From NCBI GenBank assembly GCA_963556255.1, contig OY744608.1, positions 4,836,367 through 4,900,366 on the forward strand: a stretch of 64,000 bases of DNA. The letters run 5' to 3'. A program made the translations under genes and the position numbers. How positions within the stretch are numbered: the first letter of the stretch is position 1; every line of letters starts with the position of its first letter. Shown here piece by piece: positions 41,782-52,479 of the stretch. The notes beneath the pieces are model-generated. The model searched no databases and was not told the DNA's origin. It saw nothing but the letters and a program-made list of their open reading frames with translations. This DNA comes from Allolobophora icterica. Lineage: Eukaryota > Annelida > Clitellata > Crassiclitellata > Lumbricidae.

Positions 41782-42591
41782 TAGTCCCCGGAGTCAGTCG
41801 CTAAGCAGTTACCGACTGACTTGATGAGTTAGCGACTGACTTAGCGAATCAGTCGACTAAGTCGCATGCTTATCGACTGACTAAGTCGCTTAGACTTATC
41901 GACTGACTTAGCGACTTGCTATCGACTTCTCACGTAATCAGGTATGTCTGTTGGACATACCTGATTACCTAACAATATAATGCATTTCACCGCACATTGT
42001 ACTGACCGTGTCATCATTTCCATGGGCATTAGATATGGGATCCTGTCACCCATATGAACTCTATACGGGTCCAGTATGGGAATATGGGTCCCATATGGGC
42101 TCCGCTCCATGTGGGCATGCTGACAGAGGACAAACCGATGACTGTGAAAATTATTGTTAATGTGAATTTGTGACGCATTTAAGTGTATATAAAAAAATAA
42201 AGCATGCCACTCAGTCCAAGCCAGTGTTTTGGGTTCGTAATTTCCATTTCAGTTCAAGTTTCAGTTCTGAAATAATTTCAGTTTTTATTAGGCCTACAGA
42301 TTAAGTTCTGAAATAATTTCCGTTTTCGTTTCAGTTACTGGAAATTTCAGTTTCACTTTCTACTTAGGTATATTTGCATTGATAGACAACAACATGGACG
42401 TACAATTGATTATACGTTATCAGCTGTCAACTAGTAGAAGCACTGTTCTGTCATTGTTTACTTGGAAACCGCGATTAAAACAAGCAAAATATTAAGTGAA
42501 CGAAGTCGCTAGCAGTCGATAGCTTAGCGACTGGTTTCGACTTGAGGGCTTAACGGCGGCGGCGGCGGCGGCGCCTGGGACTAGGGGCCTA
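41782..42591. mobile_element. hAT-like non-autonomous element, family TAGTCCCC
   Basis: 810 bp, flanked by a perfect 8-bp duplication CTCTACGC (41774-41781 and 42592-42599) inside SINE S3. The termini TAGTCCCC and (complement) TAGGCCCC match 7/8. Both ends also carry CAGTCGCTAAGC in inverted orientation. The left subterminal region is built from GACTGACTTAGCGA-like units. A (GGC)7 run lies at the right end. No transposase ORF is present. Confidence 0.75.
41934..41968. repeat. Perfect 15-bp hairpin
   Basis: GTAATCAGGTATGTC, a 5-nt loop, then GACATACCTGATTAC. Confidence 0.95.
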
Positions 42592-42640
42592 CTCTACGCC
42601 AGATGTTATCCAATGCGCTATCGGGCCCCCCGACGTGGCT

Positions 42641-43420
42641 TCGTATTCATGCAAAGCAAAGGTCACCGTGCAGTTTGAAGAAGCAGAGTTTGTTTTATAA
42701 TTCAATGGCTTCCACTGCTTAAGGATTCAGTAAAGACTATAATTAGCTCTCTAATCTCGCTGGACATTAACTAGTTTAGCGATATTTCTATTGCTACTAT
42801 AGTTCTGTTGTAAAAACTGGCAAGTAATCGGTTATTCATAGCGCTTCCATTTTTAGTTCAGGGATGTAGTAGGTCGATCCCAATTGGCCTTTCTCTGCTT
42901 TAGAACCATCAGTGAATATCATTTTCATAATTTTTTTACACTTTTCAATTAATTCAATAGCATAATATCTTTGTTACTTATATGACCTCATTTTTTTTAC
43001 CTCGGGACCATCTCTCTTACTTACATAATCTCGCTAAGTTCCATGTCGGTGTCTGCGTGGAGGAAGTGTCAGGGCGGCAGGGCATGTTTTAAGGAAAATT
43101 TATCACTGCACATGGCGAGCGCCGAAGCGCATAAAAATCATAAATAATTATGAATTACAATTCTTTTCGTGCACAAACAGCGGTTAACAGCCTTTTATCA
43201 CTGCACATTTTGTGTATCATTGCACGTTAAAACAATCCCTGCAGGGCGGTGTGTTAGAGATCGTTTCTCCTTCCACTGTACTTTGAAGGTCCCCAGAAAT
43301 TCCTGACCAATTATCGTCATGGGTTTAGCTTCTACTTTGATCTTTTCATAGTGAATTTCCCATACATGTACGATAAATGATTCGGCTGGATTATTTCGGG
43401 ACGTTTGCAGTTTTAATGGC
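42641..43420. other. No gene seen
   Basis: AT-rich sequence without recognisable repeats or coding signal. Confidence 0.4.
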
Positions 43421-43424
43421 ATTT

Positions 43425-43500
43425 AGACACCTGTAAACAGCTTTCAAGACTCTATATAAATATAATTTTCGTTCAATTGCCAAATAAATCGTGCACTATG
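43425..43500. repeat. LINE 3' UTR scrap
   Basis: TTTAGACACCTGTAAACAGC, TATATAAATATAATTTTCGT, TCAATTGC: the recurrent GACACCTTTAAA block. Confidence 0.5.
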
Positions 43501-43514
43501 AACAGGTCATAGAG

Positions 43515-43866
43515 CAGGGGTGGCGAACCTATGGCACGCGTGCCCAAAGTGGCACGCGTTCAAATTTATTTGGGCACGCGGAAATCAGAGTGTCCCTCAC
43601 AATTTTAAGCTTAGAAATACAAAATCCATGTAGGATTCCACATTTTCTTGTTTGAAGGACTTCATTTTAACATAATTCAAAAACGATCCTTGAAATAACA
43701 TCTTTAATTCATTTTTGTTAAGCTTTGTTAAAGTAAACCTGTTTACGAGAAAATTAATTAGGGCCTATACTTACTGTGCAAAATTTCCTATGGGCACGCG
43801 ACGGTATTTTTCTAGATGATTTATCAACATTTTGGCACGTACCTTAAAAAAGGTTCGCCAGCCCTG
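43515..43866. mobile_element. hAT miniature element, family CAGGGGTGGCGAACC, copy 1
   Basis: 352 bp with termini CAGGGGTGGCGAACCT and AGGTTCGCCAGCCCTG. A perfect 8-bp duplication TCATAGAG (43507-43514 and 43867-43874) flanks it. It is full of GGCACGCG motifs. A homologous copy is at 60863-61202. Confidence 0.94.
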
Positions 43867-43904
43867 TCATAGAGAATGGTATAATTTTCGATAAATTATT
43901 AACT

Positions 43905-44750
43905 ATTGGTTGGTTGTTGTTTAACGACGCTGTGTCATAAGAAAGATGATTAGCGTCACCCTCATCCTTTATTTCGACACCTTTAAATCATTTTTTTTCC
44001 AGAAACTATGTACTGATAATTGTCGCTCAATCGCAGCTCCAGATCAAAATTCCTGTACCAAATATTTCGACACCTTTAAATTGTTAATTTCAGATAGCAT
44101 ATATTTGTAATTCTCGTTCAATCGCTAGTCAGTTTCCGAAACTAACTTATATGGTATGGGAAACTCGTCTATGCTCCAAATTGCAGATTACCCATAATAC
44201 AAAAAAATAATCGAAGCTGTATTAAATCTGAATAATTTATGTCGACGTCAATGGGCTTTCTTTCCATAATCATTAATTGGTTAGTTGCCGTTTGAAGACG
44301 CTGTGTCATAACAAATATGATTGGCGTCGCCCTCATCCCTTATTCATTATTTAAACACCTTTAAATCGTTTTCTTCAGACACCATATATTTATAATTTTC
44401 GTTCGATCGCTAGGTTCATCGTCTTTCACTGTTTTCGTATGGGAAACTCGCCTGTAATCCAAAATAAGATTAGCCTTGATTTAATTTTTTTAAAAGAACG
44501 TGTAACAGAAGCTGTGTTAAGTCAGAATAATTTATTATCGACGTCAACGGTCTTTGTTGCCATAAAATAACGTTAGAGTTTGGATCCACCCATCCAATCG
44601 CTGGTCCACCTAAATAAGTGGCTGGTTAGTTGCTGTTTAACAACGTTGTGCCATAACAAAGATGATCAGCGTCGCCCTCCTCCTTTTTCCAGGCATGGGA
44701 CTGGCAGGGTGGCAGTTGATCTGCACGTGCTTTGTATATATTATGAGGAT
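43905..44750. repeat. Tandem composite of LINE-tail-like units
   Basis: Two consecutive units (about 43905-44270 and 44276-44600) plus the start of a third (about 44620). Each begins with a B-type hairpin on the minus strand (GTTTAACGACGCTGTGTCAT). It continues with GACACCTTTAAA, CAGA-ACTATATATTT and CGTTC-ATCGCTAG blocks and TATGGGAAACTCG, and ends with an A-type hairpin on the plus strand (GACGTCAA-GG..CTTTGTTGCC). Confidence 0.75.
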
Positions 44751-44817
44751 TTCCAATATCACGCACCCACACGACTTACTTACTTTCAGTATATCACACT
44801 ATAACCTGAGCCATATT

Positions 44818-45358
44818 CAGTGTTGGGTACTATTTAAATAGTAAATACTATTTAAATAGTATTTAAATAGTTTATGACTATTGACGCCACTATTTAAAAT
44901 AGTCACGTAAAAGGTCCAATTGAAATAGTATTGAAATAGTATACGACTATTTACTATTTATTAAAAATTAAATAGTCAACCACCAGTCTGAAAAAAATAA
45001 ATTTAAACAATAACATATAATTTCTTACTCATTTTTAACTTTAAGTTCTTTACCTCTATGTTTATTACACTCTAATTAGTTTTTAAAAATATTTTTAATC
45101 AGTAGACATCGATAATGTTGATAGAGATAAGAAAGTAGTTTGTAAATGCAGGCTGTGCCCTGGAAAAACGGAAATTAGCAAGCGTGCTAATGACATTGCA
45201 AATGACACCGATAGTAGCAAAATGGTTTTTAAATAGTCGAGTGGTATTTGCAATAGTCCACAGCTATTGACTATTTTAAATACTATTTCAATAGTTTTCT
45301 GCAGGCACTATTTACTATTCTATTTAAATAGTCAACCTGACTATTTACCCCAACACTG
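44818..45358. mobile_element. hAT non-autonomous element, family CAGTGTTGGG
   Basis: 541 bp with termini CAGTGTTGGG and CCCCAACACTG. The flanks GCCATATT (44810-44817) and GCCATATC (45359-45366) are a 7/8 duplication. Both subterminal regions are packed with CTATTTAAATAGT palindromes. The interior near 45130-45220 translates as VVCKCRLCPGKTEISKRAN, which resembles a BED zinc finger of a hAT transposase, so this is probably a deletion derivative of an autonomous parent. Confidence 0.88.
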
Positions 45359-45366
45359 GCCATATC

Positions 45367-46390
45367 TCATAGAAACAGGCCCCTCTATTTATTGCACCTC
45401 AGGGTTTCCAGTCCAAATTAAAGTCTCAGCTCTTGCAAAAATTCCTACCCTCCGCCTTCCTATCTTAGCAACTCGTCTTCCTCCTCTTTCTGGTATCCAT
45501 GGCAACTGGACTTCGATCTCCATTTGATATTTCTAGACAACCCATCTGAAAAGACGCAGCGCTCGTAAATAATCTGGTGCCCTGCTCTTAACTTTCACGT
45601 GGCCCTATCGAAATTTAGATATTACCGCTACGATTACGATTACCACACTACATCCATATGTCGTAGGAACTTGCCGTGACGCTGCAGAAAAATCGGGCAA
45701 ACAAAACGCCCGCACGTGTCAGTGACGATATTGTCAAATCTGGTTCCAGCTGTGTTATACCGAAAATCCTTTCTCGGCACCAGATGCGATTGATGGCAAC
45801 GCACCTGACCCCCCAGCCTCTGCTGCTCGGGTCCAGCGACAGAGGACACGGCACGATGGAGGAGATGGTCATTAATACTTTGGCAGGTTCAAACCATTGA
45901 CATCCTGTAAGTGTCTGACACTGCACTTACGCACTGTTGCCTTTAACCCTGCTAACTGCCTTAAAGCGCACTTATTAAGATGTGATGTAATTTTTATAAA
46001 TTATAGTCATAGGAATACAGGGCTTTTGTGAAGCACTTAAAAATGCGTTATATCAAGTTTACTGATACATGCATACGTGTCTATCCTGAGGTGATGACGA
46101 GTATCATTGGACTCTTAAAAACTTAACGAGTTCAAGAGGATTTTTTATTAGATTTACTTAAAAATTTCATTTTTTTAAACCGGAGTTTAAAATCTTAAAA
46201 ATGGCGCCAGGCTTCTCTCAACGTCAGCTGGGAGGGGTCGGTTTCTAGTTAGCTTCAGGGTGTTGAGACTGGAGTGGGAAGACGTATACGACGCTATATT
46301 TCATCCTAATTGATCCTTTGTTCCTCTGCCATCCGAAGATTTTGACACGTAAGTCAAGATGGCGCACTTCATAATGCCTGTCTCAGACAC
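45367..46390. other. No gene seen
   Basis: No recognised repeat or coding region. Overlapping 70-90-codon frames near 45640-45930 on both strands have no known motif. Confidence 0.4.
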
Positions 46391-46397
46391 ATCTGTA

Positions 46398-46862
46398 AAC
46401 GTATGTATGTATCTTCGTATGTATGTATCTATGTATGTATGTATGTATGTATGTATGTATGTATCTATGTATGTATGTATCTATGCATGTATGTTGGTAA
46501 TCATGACTTTCAGCAATTAATTTAGTGATGTGTGTATGTATGTATGTATGTATCTATGTATGTATGTATCAATGTATGTATGTATCAATGTATGTATGTA
46601 TGTATGTATGCATGTATGTATGTATGTATGTATGTATGTATGTATGTATGTATGTATGTATGTATGTATGTATGTATGTATGTATGTATGTATGTATGTA
46701 TGTATGTATGTATGTATGTATGCATGTATGTGTGTGCATATGTATGTATGTATGCATGAATGTATGTATGTATGTATGTATGTATGTATGTATGTATGTA
46801 TGTATGTATGTTGTACTATGTTTTCATGTATGGACACATGAGTGAATGTAAGTATGTATGCA
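46398..46862. repeat. (GTAT)n microsatellite
   Basis: Imperfect at first (46398-46495), then long GTAT arrays 46510-46810. Confidence 0.97.
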
Positions 46863-46919
46863 TAAATGCATGTAAGGTGTCATCAAACTCTGAATCCATC
46901 CATTGTATACATTTCTGAA

Positions 46920-46975
46920 TTGTAGTCTACGGCCTTTTATGTCATAAGAAGATGTATAAAACATTGGAATAATAA
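46920..46975 (+). repeat. Degenerate A-type LINE tail
   Basis: GTCTACGGCCTTTTATGTCA, AGATGTATAAAACATTGG, AATAATAAAC: the hairpin is decayed but the order is kept. Confidence 0.5.
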
Positions 46976-47034
46976 ACCGTTAATAACGTTAGTTATGTCG
47001 ACGTAATGACGTCGACATAAAAAACAAACTGTTT

Positions 47035-47370
47035 CTTGGCTCAGCTCCGCTGTATCTCATGGCTTACTGCACCCTGGTTTCCAGGTTTGCCTGGTCGGGT
47101 CTCTCTCCGGTCATCTGCCCATGGCCACTTGGTTGTTCCTCGGTTGCGCACTGCTATGGCCCAGTCAATTAGTTTTGCGGCTGTCGGCCCTTCCAGCTGG
47201 AACCGCTTGCCTCAGGACCTTAGGCTTGACCTCCTCTCTCTATCCTGTTAAGGTCCGCAAGTGCCTTAAAACATTTCTCTTTGTCAGTGAAGACACTGAC
47301 CCGGGTCAGGAGAGCCTCTGATTATGAGTGGCGCAATGTAAATTCTCGATTACAATTACAATTACAATAA
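47035..47370 (+). pseudogene. CR1/L2-like LINE 3' end with (ATTACA)n, copy 5
   Basis: The frame contains SWLTAPWFPGLPGRVSLRSS and AAVGPSSWNRLPQDLRLDLL, the conserved ORF2 C-terminus. The end reads GAGTGGCGCAATGTAAATTC then ATTACAATTACAATTACAAT. It is the same subfamily as 27962-28375. Confidence 0.82.
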
Positions 47371-47404
47371 TTATTATACTACGAAACACATTACGCAGCT
47401 CATC

Positions 47405-47520
47405 AGTATGAACGATGAGAACTGTTCAAAAATAATTGAACACCTCTTTTAAGAGTGATATCGTCCATATAAGCAAAAGAAGCACAGTTTGGATGCCATA
47501 AGATGTCGTTAAACTATGGG
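47405..47520 (+). repeat. 5'-truncated LINE copy, A-type tail
   Basis: GATGAGAACTGTTCAAAA and AACACCTCTTTTAAGA blocks are shared with 14190-14395. It ends GATGCCATAAGATGTCGTTA with AACTATGGG. Confidence 0.6.
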
Positions 47521-47694
47521 AGCTGCTACTTCCCGTGCCTCGTACCGTGATGACGAAGGTGATTATGATTATTGTTGTTATTATTATTTAACAATAATTA
47601 ATTAGTGCATTCAATCAAAAAACACCATATAATAACTAACCATCAATGGATGGCGCTTAGCAATTGCGAGTGAAGGATATCTCTACCCAGTAAC

Positions 47695-47750
47695 AGTTCA
47701 AGTTTAACGACATCTCATGGCTGCCATGACCGTTGACGTTAAAAAAAGTA
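47695..47750 (-). repeat. A-type LINE tail
   Basis: The minus strand reads AACGTC, GGT...GCC, GATGTC then GTTAAACT. The inner stem contains a G-T wobble. Confidence 0.6.
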
Positions 47751-47844
47751 ATTGTGTACGAGTTTAGTTCTTTAATTGCAGATCATTCGCTCCAGGTCAT
47801 CATTGGTTCCCTGACTTCGGATAAGACACCAATGTCGCTTATTA

Positions 47845-47935
47845 TTATTAATCCAAAGTTTAACGTCGTCTTTTGACATCAATGGCCGTCGACGACAATT
47901 TACAAGTACAATTCACAGAAAACAAAATACAAAAT
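47845..47935 (-). repeat. 5'-truncated copy of the intact LINE's 3' end
   Basis: On the minus strand TTTTCTGTGAATTGTACTTG, then GTCGTC, GGC...GTC, GACGAC, GTTAAACTTTGG, AATAATAAT matches 12062-12140 of the full element over about 85 bp, including the same GTCGTC/GACGAC outer stem. It is the closest relative of that LINE's tail in the window. Confidence 0.8.
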
Positions 47936-48199
47936 ACCAATGTCGCTAATGCGGTCCTAAATTTATATAGCAACGAATGACAACGTTTTAAAGGTGTCGA
48001 AAGAGAGCGCACTAATCAATCGGCTCTCGAATCCTACGAATAATGCTGGGTTCTCTGGATCTTTCTTTCGCTGCTTTGAAACTTTCGGATTCATTATCCA
48101 ACTCGATGGATTTTGTAGATTCTTTTATATTATATTCAGGTATAAACTTTACACTAGCCATTTAAAATGCTTATTCGCAGTAGCCTCATTTCTGGTTTC

Positions 48200-48325
48200 C
48201 CGTACCTATTAGCTTGGTTAGTTGCTGTTTAAGGACACGGTATATTACAATGGTGATTAGTGTTTCCCTCTTCCTTTATCCAGGCTTGAGACTGGCACTA
48301 TCAGAGTACGGACGGTGGCGGAGTA
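48200..48325 (-). repeat. B-type LINE tail
   Basis: Plus-strand GGTTAGTTGCTGTTTAAGGA, then TTCCTTTATCCAGGC and GACTGGCACTATCAGAGTAC, matches other B tails in reverse. Confidence 0.6.
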
Positions 48326-48329
48326 CCTC

Positions 48330-49020
48330 GCCAATTGCATTTTCAACGTCCTACTCCAACTGATTATCGATCATCGATTAACATATTACTTAAGTTAAGA
48401 GTTTATAAGTATTGTAGGCCTATGTTAATAAACTTTCTTATATAAATTCACGATTTGATAGTTCTGAAGTAGAAAATGTTGTTGCCAGTTCATCTTTCAT
48501 GGTTAACGCCGCCCGGCGGACGTTCTAGTATGACGTCATATCGTCACCTTAAAACTGCCAATAACTTTTGAAACGAATAAGTTAGCCAGACAGTTACATC
48601 AAAACACCTATAGGAAACCTATAGTTGTCTTTGAGAATCTGTGTTCAAAGCCAGAATAGGCTCCCCTAGCGAACAAGTGAAGAATTGAAGATACCTACGC
48701 CATCTTACGAGTGAGCATTTCTCGTTTATAATCATAGAGGTTTTGTGCTGGCGAATGTTTGTTAACTTGAATTTGTAATGCCAATGTCGCCATCTACCGA
48801 TTATTTACGCAGTGAGGCTGATAACGTAGAATCGTAGATTTTCAATATAAGAGATAAACGGAAGTTAACCACCAGTTTAGCGCGCAACCCAGAGTTAAGT
48901 AATTTATTTAAATATTTATTTTAGTGCCTTTCTTAACCCAGACAATCTGTCACAATTTCTATTCTGTCATTTGCAACAAACGAGATCATTGGATGTCGTT
49001 AAACAATGAAATACAACTAC
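48330..49020. other. No gene seen
   Basis: Unique sequence with a short GATGTCGTTAAAC at 48993. No coding features. Confidence 0.4.
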
Positions 49021-49027
49021 TTCATAT

Positions 49028-49555
49028 CATGGGCGGCGATCATGGGGGGATGGGGGAGACATGTCCTACCACCTTTAAGAGTGGGGGGGGACGTGCCATA
49101 CATTTGTACCCCCACATTTTGAAGAAACACCAAAAAAGGCCAACAAATGTAATTGCGTGTGATGGTTTTCACAGCCTTTTTTGACCAGATGAGGTAAAAA
49201 TTAAATTTATAGGGAGAAGTGTCCCCCCAGAAAATTCTCAGTAAGTAGAAAGGAAGAAAAAAATTCCTAAGAAAAAGGTCATAAAATTTTGTGGAGAAGA
49301 ATTTCTACAAAGTAAACACAGTAAAAAACATTTTGTACGATGACATGACGTTCTAAGAAAGGTAAAAAGGTCATCAACAATGAATATTGTATTGGGAGAT
49401 TGATTGGTGCGAGACTCGGAAAAAGTTGTAAAAGAGGCGAATGACTAAGAAAAAGTCATTAAATTTTTTCGAGATGAATTCTTAAAAAAAGGTCATCACC
49501 CAGACCAAGGCCGACTTTGTCCCCCCCCACCTCTCAGACAAGATCGCCGCCACTG
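49028..49555. mobile_element. hAT miniature element, family CAGTGGCGGCGATC, copy 1
   Basis: 528 bp with termini CATGGGCGGCGATC and GATCGCCGCCACTG. It is flanked by a perfect 8-bp duplication CTTCATAT (49020-49027 and 49556-49563). The interior has G-runs near one end and C-runs near the other and AAAAAGGTCAT repeats. An inverted, shorter copy is at 51516-51883. Confidence 0.92.
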
Positions 49556-49754
49556 CTTCATATCCTGGGGGTGACAGTCTGACGTCAGAATTAAGGGGAG
49601 GGTTACGACGCAAATCCTTTTGTCACGAGGCAGAATTTTAAAATAGAAACTACACAAGTAATAACTTTTATGTCATTTTTGACTTACATTTTTGACTTAA
49701 CACGCTATAATCCGACGCTCTATATAATTTGTTTCTAGCACATTTTTATTCAAT

Positions 49755-50141
49755 GTGCATAGGTGGTTCTGCCAGGAGAATGGTGTTGTGGAATACTGGT
49801 TTGAAATGAAGCGATGTGAAAGTATGACCTCAACGTCTCTGCATGGCAGCCACACGATTTCGTTCAAATCTGGGAAATATAAAAATGCGTCAGCGGTCCT
49901 GGCATTGCACAATATGTATGTATGTATGTATGTAAATATTGCTGAGTACCACTCTATTCTCCGTTTTAAAGATACTTTCAAAAAGTTATGTAAGTTTCGC
50001 GGCAAGGAATCCTTTTGCAAAAAAGTCGGTAAAAGATTACATGAAAACAGCTATATTCTCAACAGTGAAATAAGCTTTAAAATGCAAAATAGTTTAACTT
50101 ACTTACAGATACCTTTTAAACCTGTTCCAAAGACCATATAA
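49755..50141 (+). CDS. Hypothetical 128-codon ORF
   Basis: An open frame with mixed composition, Lys-rich in the second half (FKDTFKKLCKFRGKESFCKK, VGKRLHEN), interrupted by four TATG units that translate as YVCM. I recognise no family, signal peptide or membrane segment. The surroundings are transposon debris, so an old transposon fragment or a chance ORF is more likely than a host gene. Confidence 0.15.
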   Translation: MHRWFCQENGVVEYWFEMKRCESMTSTSLHGSHTISFKSGKYKNASAVLALHNMYVCMYVNIAEYHSILRFKDTFKKLCKFRGKESFCKKVGKRLHENSYILNSEISFKMQNSLTYLQIPFKPVPKTI

Positions 50142-50535
50142 TAATCGACAGCCACATTTGAAAGTCAATATTGAATAAATGTAAGACTAATTCCGCTATG
50201 CATGCAAAAACATTATCTAAAAATAATTAAAATTATAATGTTGACGTTTCTGAGGGGAAACTTTTAACCTCAGGCAAAGACAAAATAGAAATGCTAAAAA
50301 AACAATGATCATGGTGTAACCTAGCACCTGTAGACCAATAGCGTTGAAGGGTTGTTAAACTGGAAACTGCGCATTCGCACAAGATGAGCAAATTAGCATG
50401 GTCTGATCCAGAAAAAGCAGATATTGATCTGGTCTGAACTTTGCCACTGACATGAAGGATTCTGGCGGTCAAAAAGTTTGGCTAACGTTGCGTGATGTCT
50501 ATTACTTCCAAACAGTGAAGCTAACCTTAAATATA
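50142..50535. other. No gene seen
   Basis: AT-rich, no recognised repeat. Confidence 0.4.
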
Positions 50536-50539
50536 TAAG

Positions 50540-50950
50540 CTGTGTAAAAATGTACTTAGATACCTTTAAAACATAATGACACATTCTATAAGAATGTTTT
50601 CCATTATATTTTGTTAATTAGAACTAAAGAAATTACAGAATATACAATCAAAAGTACTAAGATTGGCTATAGCAGAGCAGCTATGGGTGTGCCCTTGTTG
50701 TCTCTACAAAATGATTGTGATGAAACGCCCTCCCTTTCCGTCGACTGGGAAACTCACTCTAGGTTGGATAAAAAAATCCTCGGCTCCAAGGATCATCCAG
50801 CAGCGGATACCATGCACGATTACCATGCAGTCTATTATCATACCGCTGATAATAAACGAAATATTCTTCGATTTGCATAAAACACCATCTTATCACAATA
50901 AAAAGACATTGGTAGCCGCATATTCAAGAATGACTATGCGGCAAGAATAA
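50540..50950 (+). pseudogene. I-group LINE ORF2 fragment (RT thumb/connection)
   Basis: Starts after a GATACCTTTAAAACA block. The translation VPLLSLQNDCDETPSL then RLDKKILGSKDHPAADTM aligns with AALQNECGELPLHLRR and KCGTKILGNKFHIN of the intact ORF2 (near 10170-10260). The same KILGxKDHPA variant occurs in the remnant at 58.3 kb, so both belong to a second subfamily. Large internal deletions separate it from its 3' tail. Confidence 0.65.
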
Positions 50951-50954
50951 GGAC

Positions 50955-51215
50955 ATTGCAAAGTTCTATTTTCACACCTTTAAATGATATCTTTCGGCTT
51001 CTATGCACCGATTACAGTCTTTTTAACTCCGCCATTAGTCGTACTCTGGCAGTGCCAGTCCCATGCGTGGGGAAAGGAGGAGGGCGACACAACTCATCTT
51101 TGTTATGACACAGCGTCGTTATACACCAACAAAACAATTACAGTTTTAATTGATGTCGACAGCCTTTGATGTCATACGGTGACGTTAAACCTCGAAATAA
51201 TAAATTGATCAATTA
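50955..51215 (+). repeat. LINE B-type then A-type tails
   Basis: ACACCTTTAAATGATATC, GGCAGTGCCAGTCCCATGCG, then hairpin TCATCTTTGTTATGA with GTCGTTATAC (51090-51125). A decayed A-type tail GTCGACAGCC...GACGTTAAACC follows, with AATAATAAATTG. Confidence 0.65.
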
Positions 51216-51289
51216 GGTTTGGATATTGCTAATGTATAATGTTGCTTTAAGACGTCGTTAAACAACAGAATGACGATAGTGCTCTATTC

Positions 51290-51480
51290 TATATATACTT
51301 TGCGCGTGTTCAAACGATACGAAGAAATGCGAATTTGATGTATGAGATAACGATTGAACGAAATTACAAATATATAATGTCTGAAAGAAACGATCTAAAG
51401 GTGTCTAAATGTCTAAAGGAGGCGGACGCCAATCATCATTATTATGACTAAACGTCGTTAAACAGCAACTAACCAATAAA
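51290..51480 (+). repeat. B-type LINE tail
   Basis: AACGATTGAACGAAATTACA, ATCTAAAGGTGTCTAAATG, GGACGCCAATCATCATTATT, GACTAAACGTCGTTAAACAG, CAACTAACCAA. The outer stem reduces to GACG/CGTC and the inner TCAT/ATGA is intact. Confidence 0.7.
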
Positions 51481-51515
51481 CCATAAACTGTCGTGGACGA
51501 GATAAGGATTGGATG

Positions 51516-51883
51516 CAGTGGCGGCGATCTTGTCTGAGAGGTGGGGGGGGGACAAAGTCGGGCTTGGTCTGGTTGATTACCTTTTTTAAGAATTCATCCC
51601 GAAAATTTAAAAAAACTTGATGACTTTTATATAAGTTCATTTCCTGAAAAAGTTGATGACGTTTTTTTAGTCCTTCACCTCTTTTCCAACTTTTTTACTT
51701 TTCTACTTTCTGAGATTTTTGGGGGGGGGCACTTTTCCGTATAAATTGAATTTTTACCTCATCTGCTGAAAAAAGGCTGTGAAAACCATCACACACAATT
51801 ACATTTGTTGGCCTTTTTTGGTGTTTCTTCAAAATTTGGGGAGGGGGGTCGGTACTTGTCGGTTAATTCACCGCCACAGTTTC
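51516..51883. mobile_element. hAT miniature element, family CAGTGGCGGCGATC, copy 2 (inverted)
   Basis: Starts CAGTGGCGGCGATCTTGTCT. It contains the reverse complement of copy 1's interior, such as CACACACAATTACATTTGTT and GGCCTTTTTTGGTGTTTCTT. It ends in a decayed CACCGCCACAG. No clear target duplication remains. Confidence 0.75.
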
Positions 51884-52475
51884 CCGTATATTCCCCTATA
51901 TTTACTCACGGGTTTTCAGTGACGTCATGTAACGTTCACATCCCATTAACTTATAGCACGTGTTTATTTCTCGGACGCCATGGTGCAATAACTGCAAGGA
52001 CCATTGACGTATTTGACTGCCGGGAAAATTACATAATTTCTTGTTTCATGTTGATATAGCTGCACGCCTTTAGGTTTTGCCTGAAACTGAAACAGACTTT
52101 TGGAATAGTTTGTATTGTTGAAAATTAAGCCTCATTATATTTAGAATATTCTTGGATACATAGTTCATTTTCAAAACCCACATCATTTATATTTTTTTAT
52201 CCAAAAAGTACAAATTGTGTGGGATAATATAAGATACCGTTAAATGGACCGGTGCCTTTGTTAAAAAATATATAATTTCGAGATGCATTCATATATTTTA
52301 CAACTAAATACACCATTCTTGTCAGAAATGAATGCTGAATCAAATGCTGTATTACAGGATATGATATTTGAAACCAAACACAAAATTCCGGGGGGGGGGT
52401 GGTAACCACCCCCCTTGGTAGCCGATGTCGCAAAAAACCTTGGTAGCCTGAGGGTTAATAATATGAAATTTAATA
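51884..52475. other. No gene; G/C-run hairpin at 52394-52414
   Basis: Unique sequence. A GGGGGGTGGT...ACCACCCCCC inverted repeat with a 1-nt centre is the only structure noted. Confidence 0.45.
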
Positions 52476-52479
52476 ATAG

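Larger units (their letters stand above)
41598..42640 (-). mobile_element. SINE S3, copy 3, split by a hAT-like element
   Basis: Left part 41598-41781 starts at an AATAATAATAAT tail and TTCTTTAATTAAGCGCCTGC. It includes GGGACTCGATCTCTGTACC (complement of a box B) and ACTCTACGC. The right part resumes at 42592 with CTCTACGCCAGATGTTATCC and GGGCCCCCCGACG, parallel to the intact copy at 53.7 kb. Confidence 0.8.

Noticed and set aside
45640..45926. Overlapping ORFs on both strands of 69-92 codons
   Set aside because: No family resemblance, and the open frames on opposite strands overlap, as expected from locally higher GC content.
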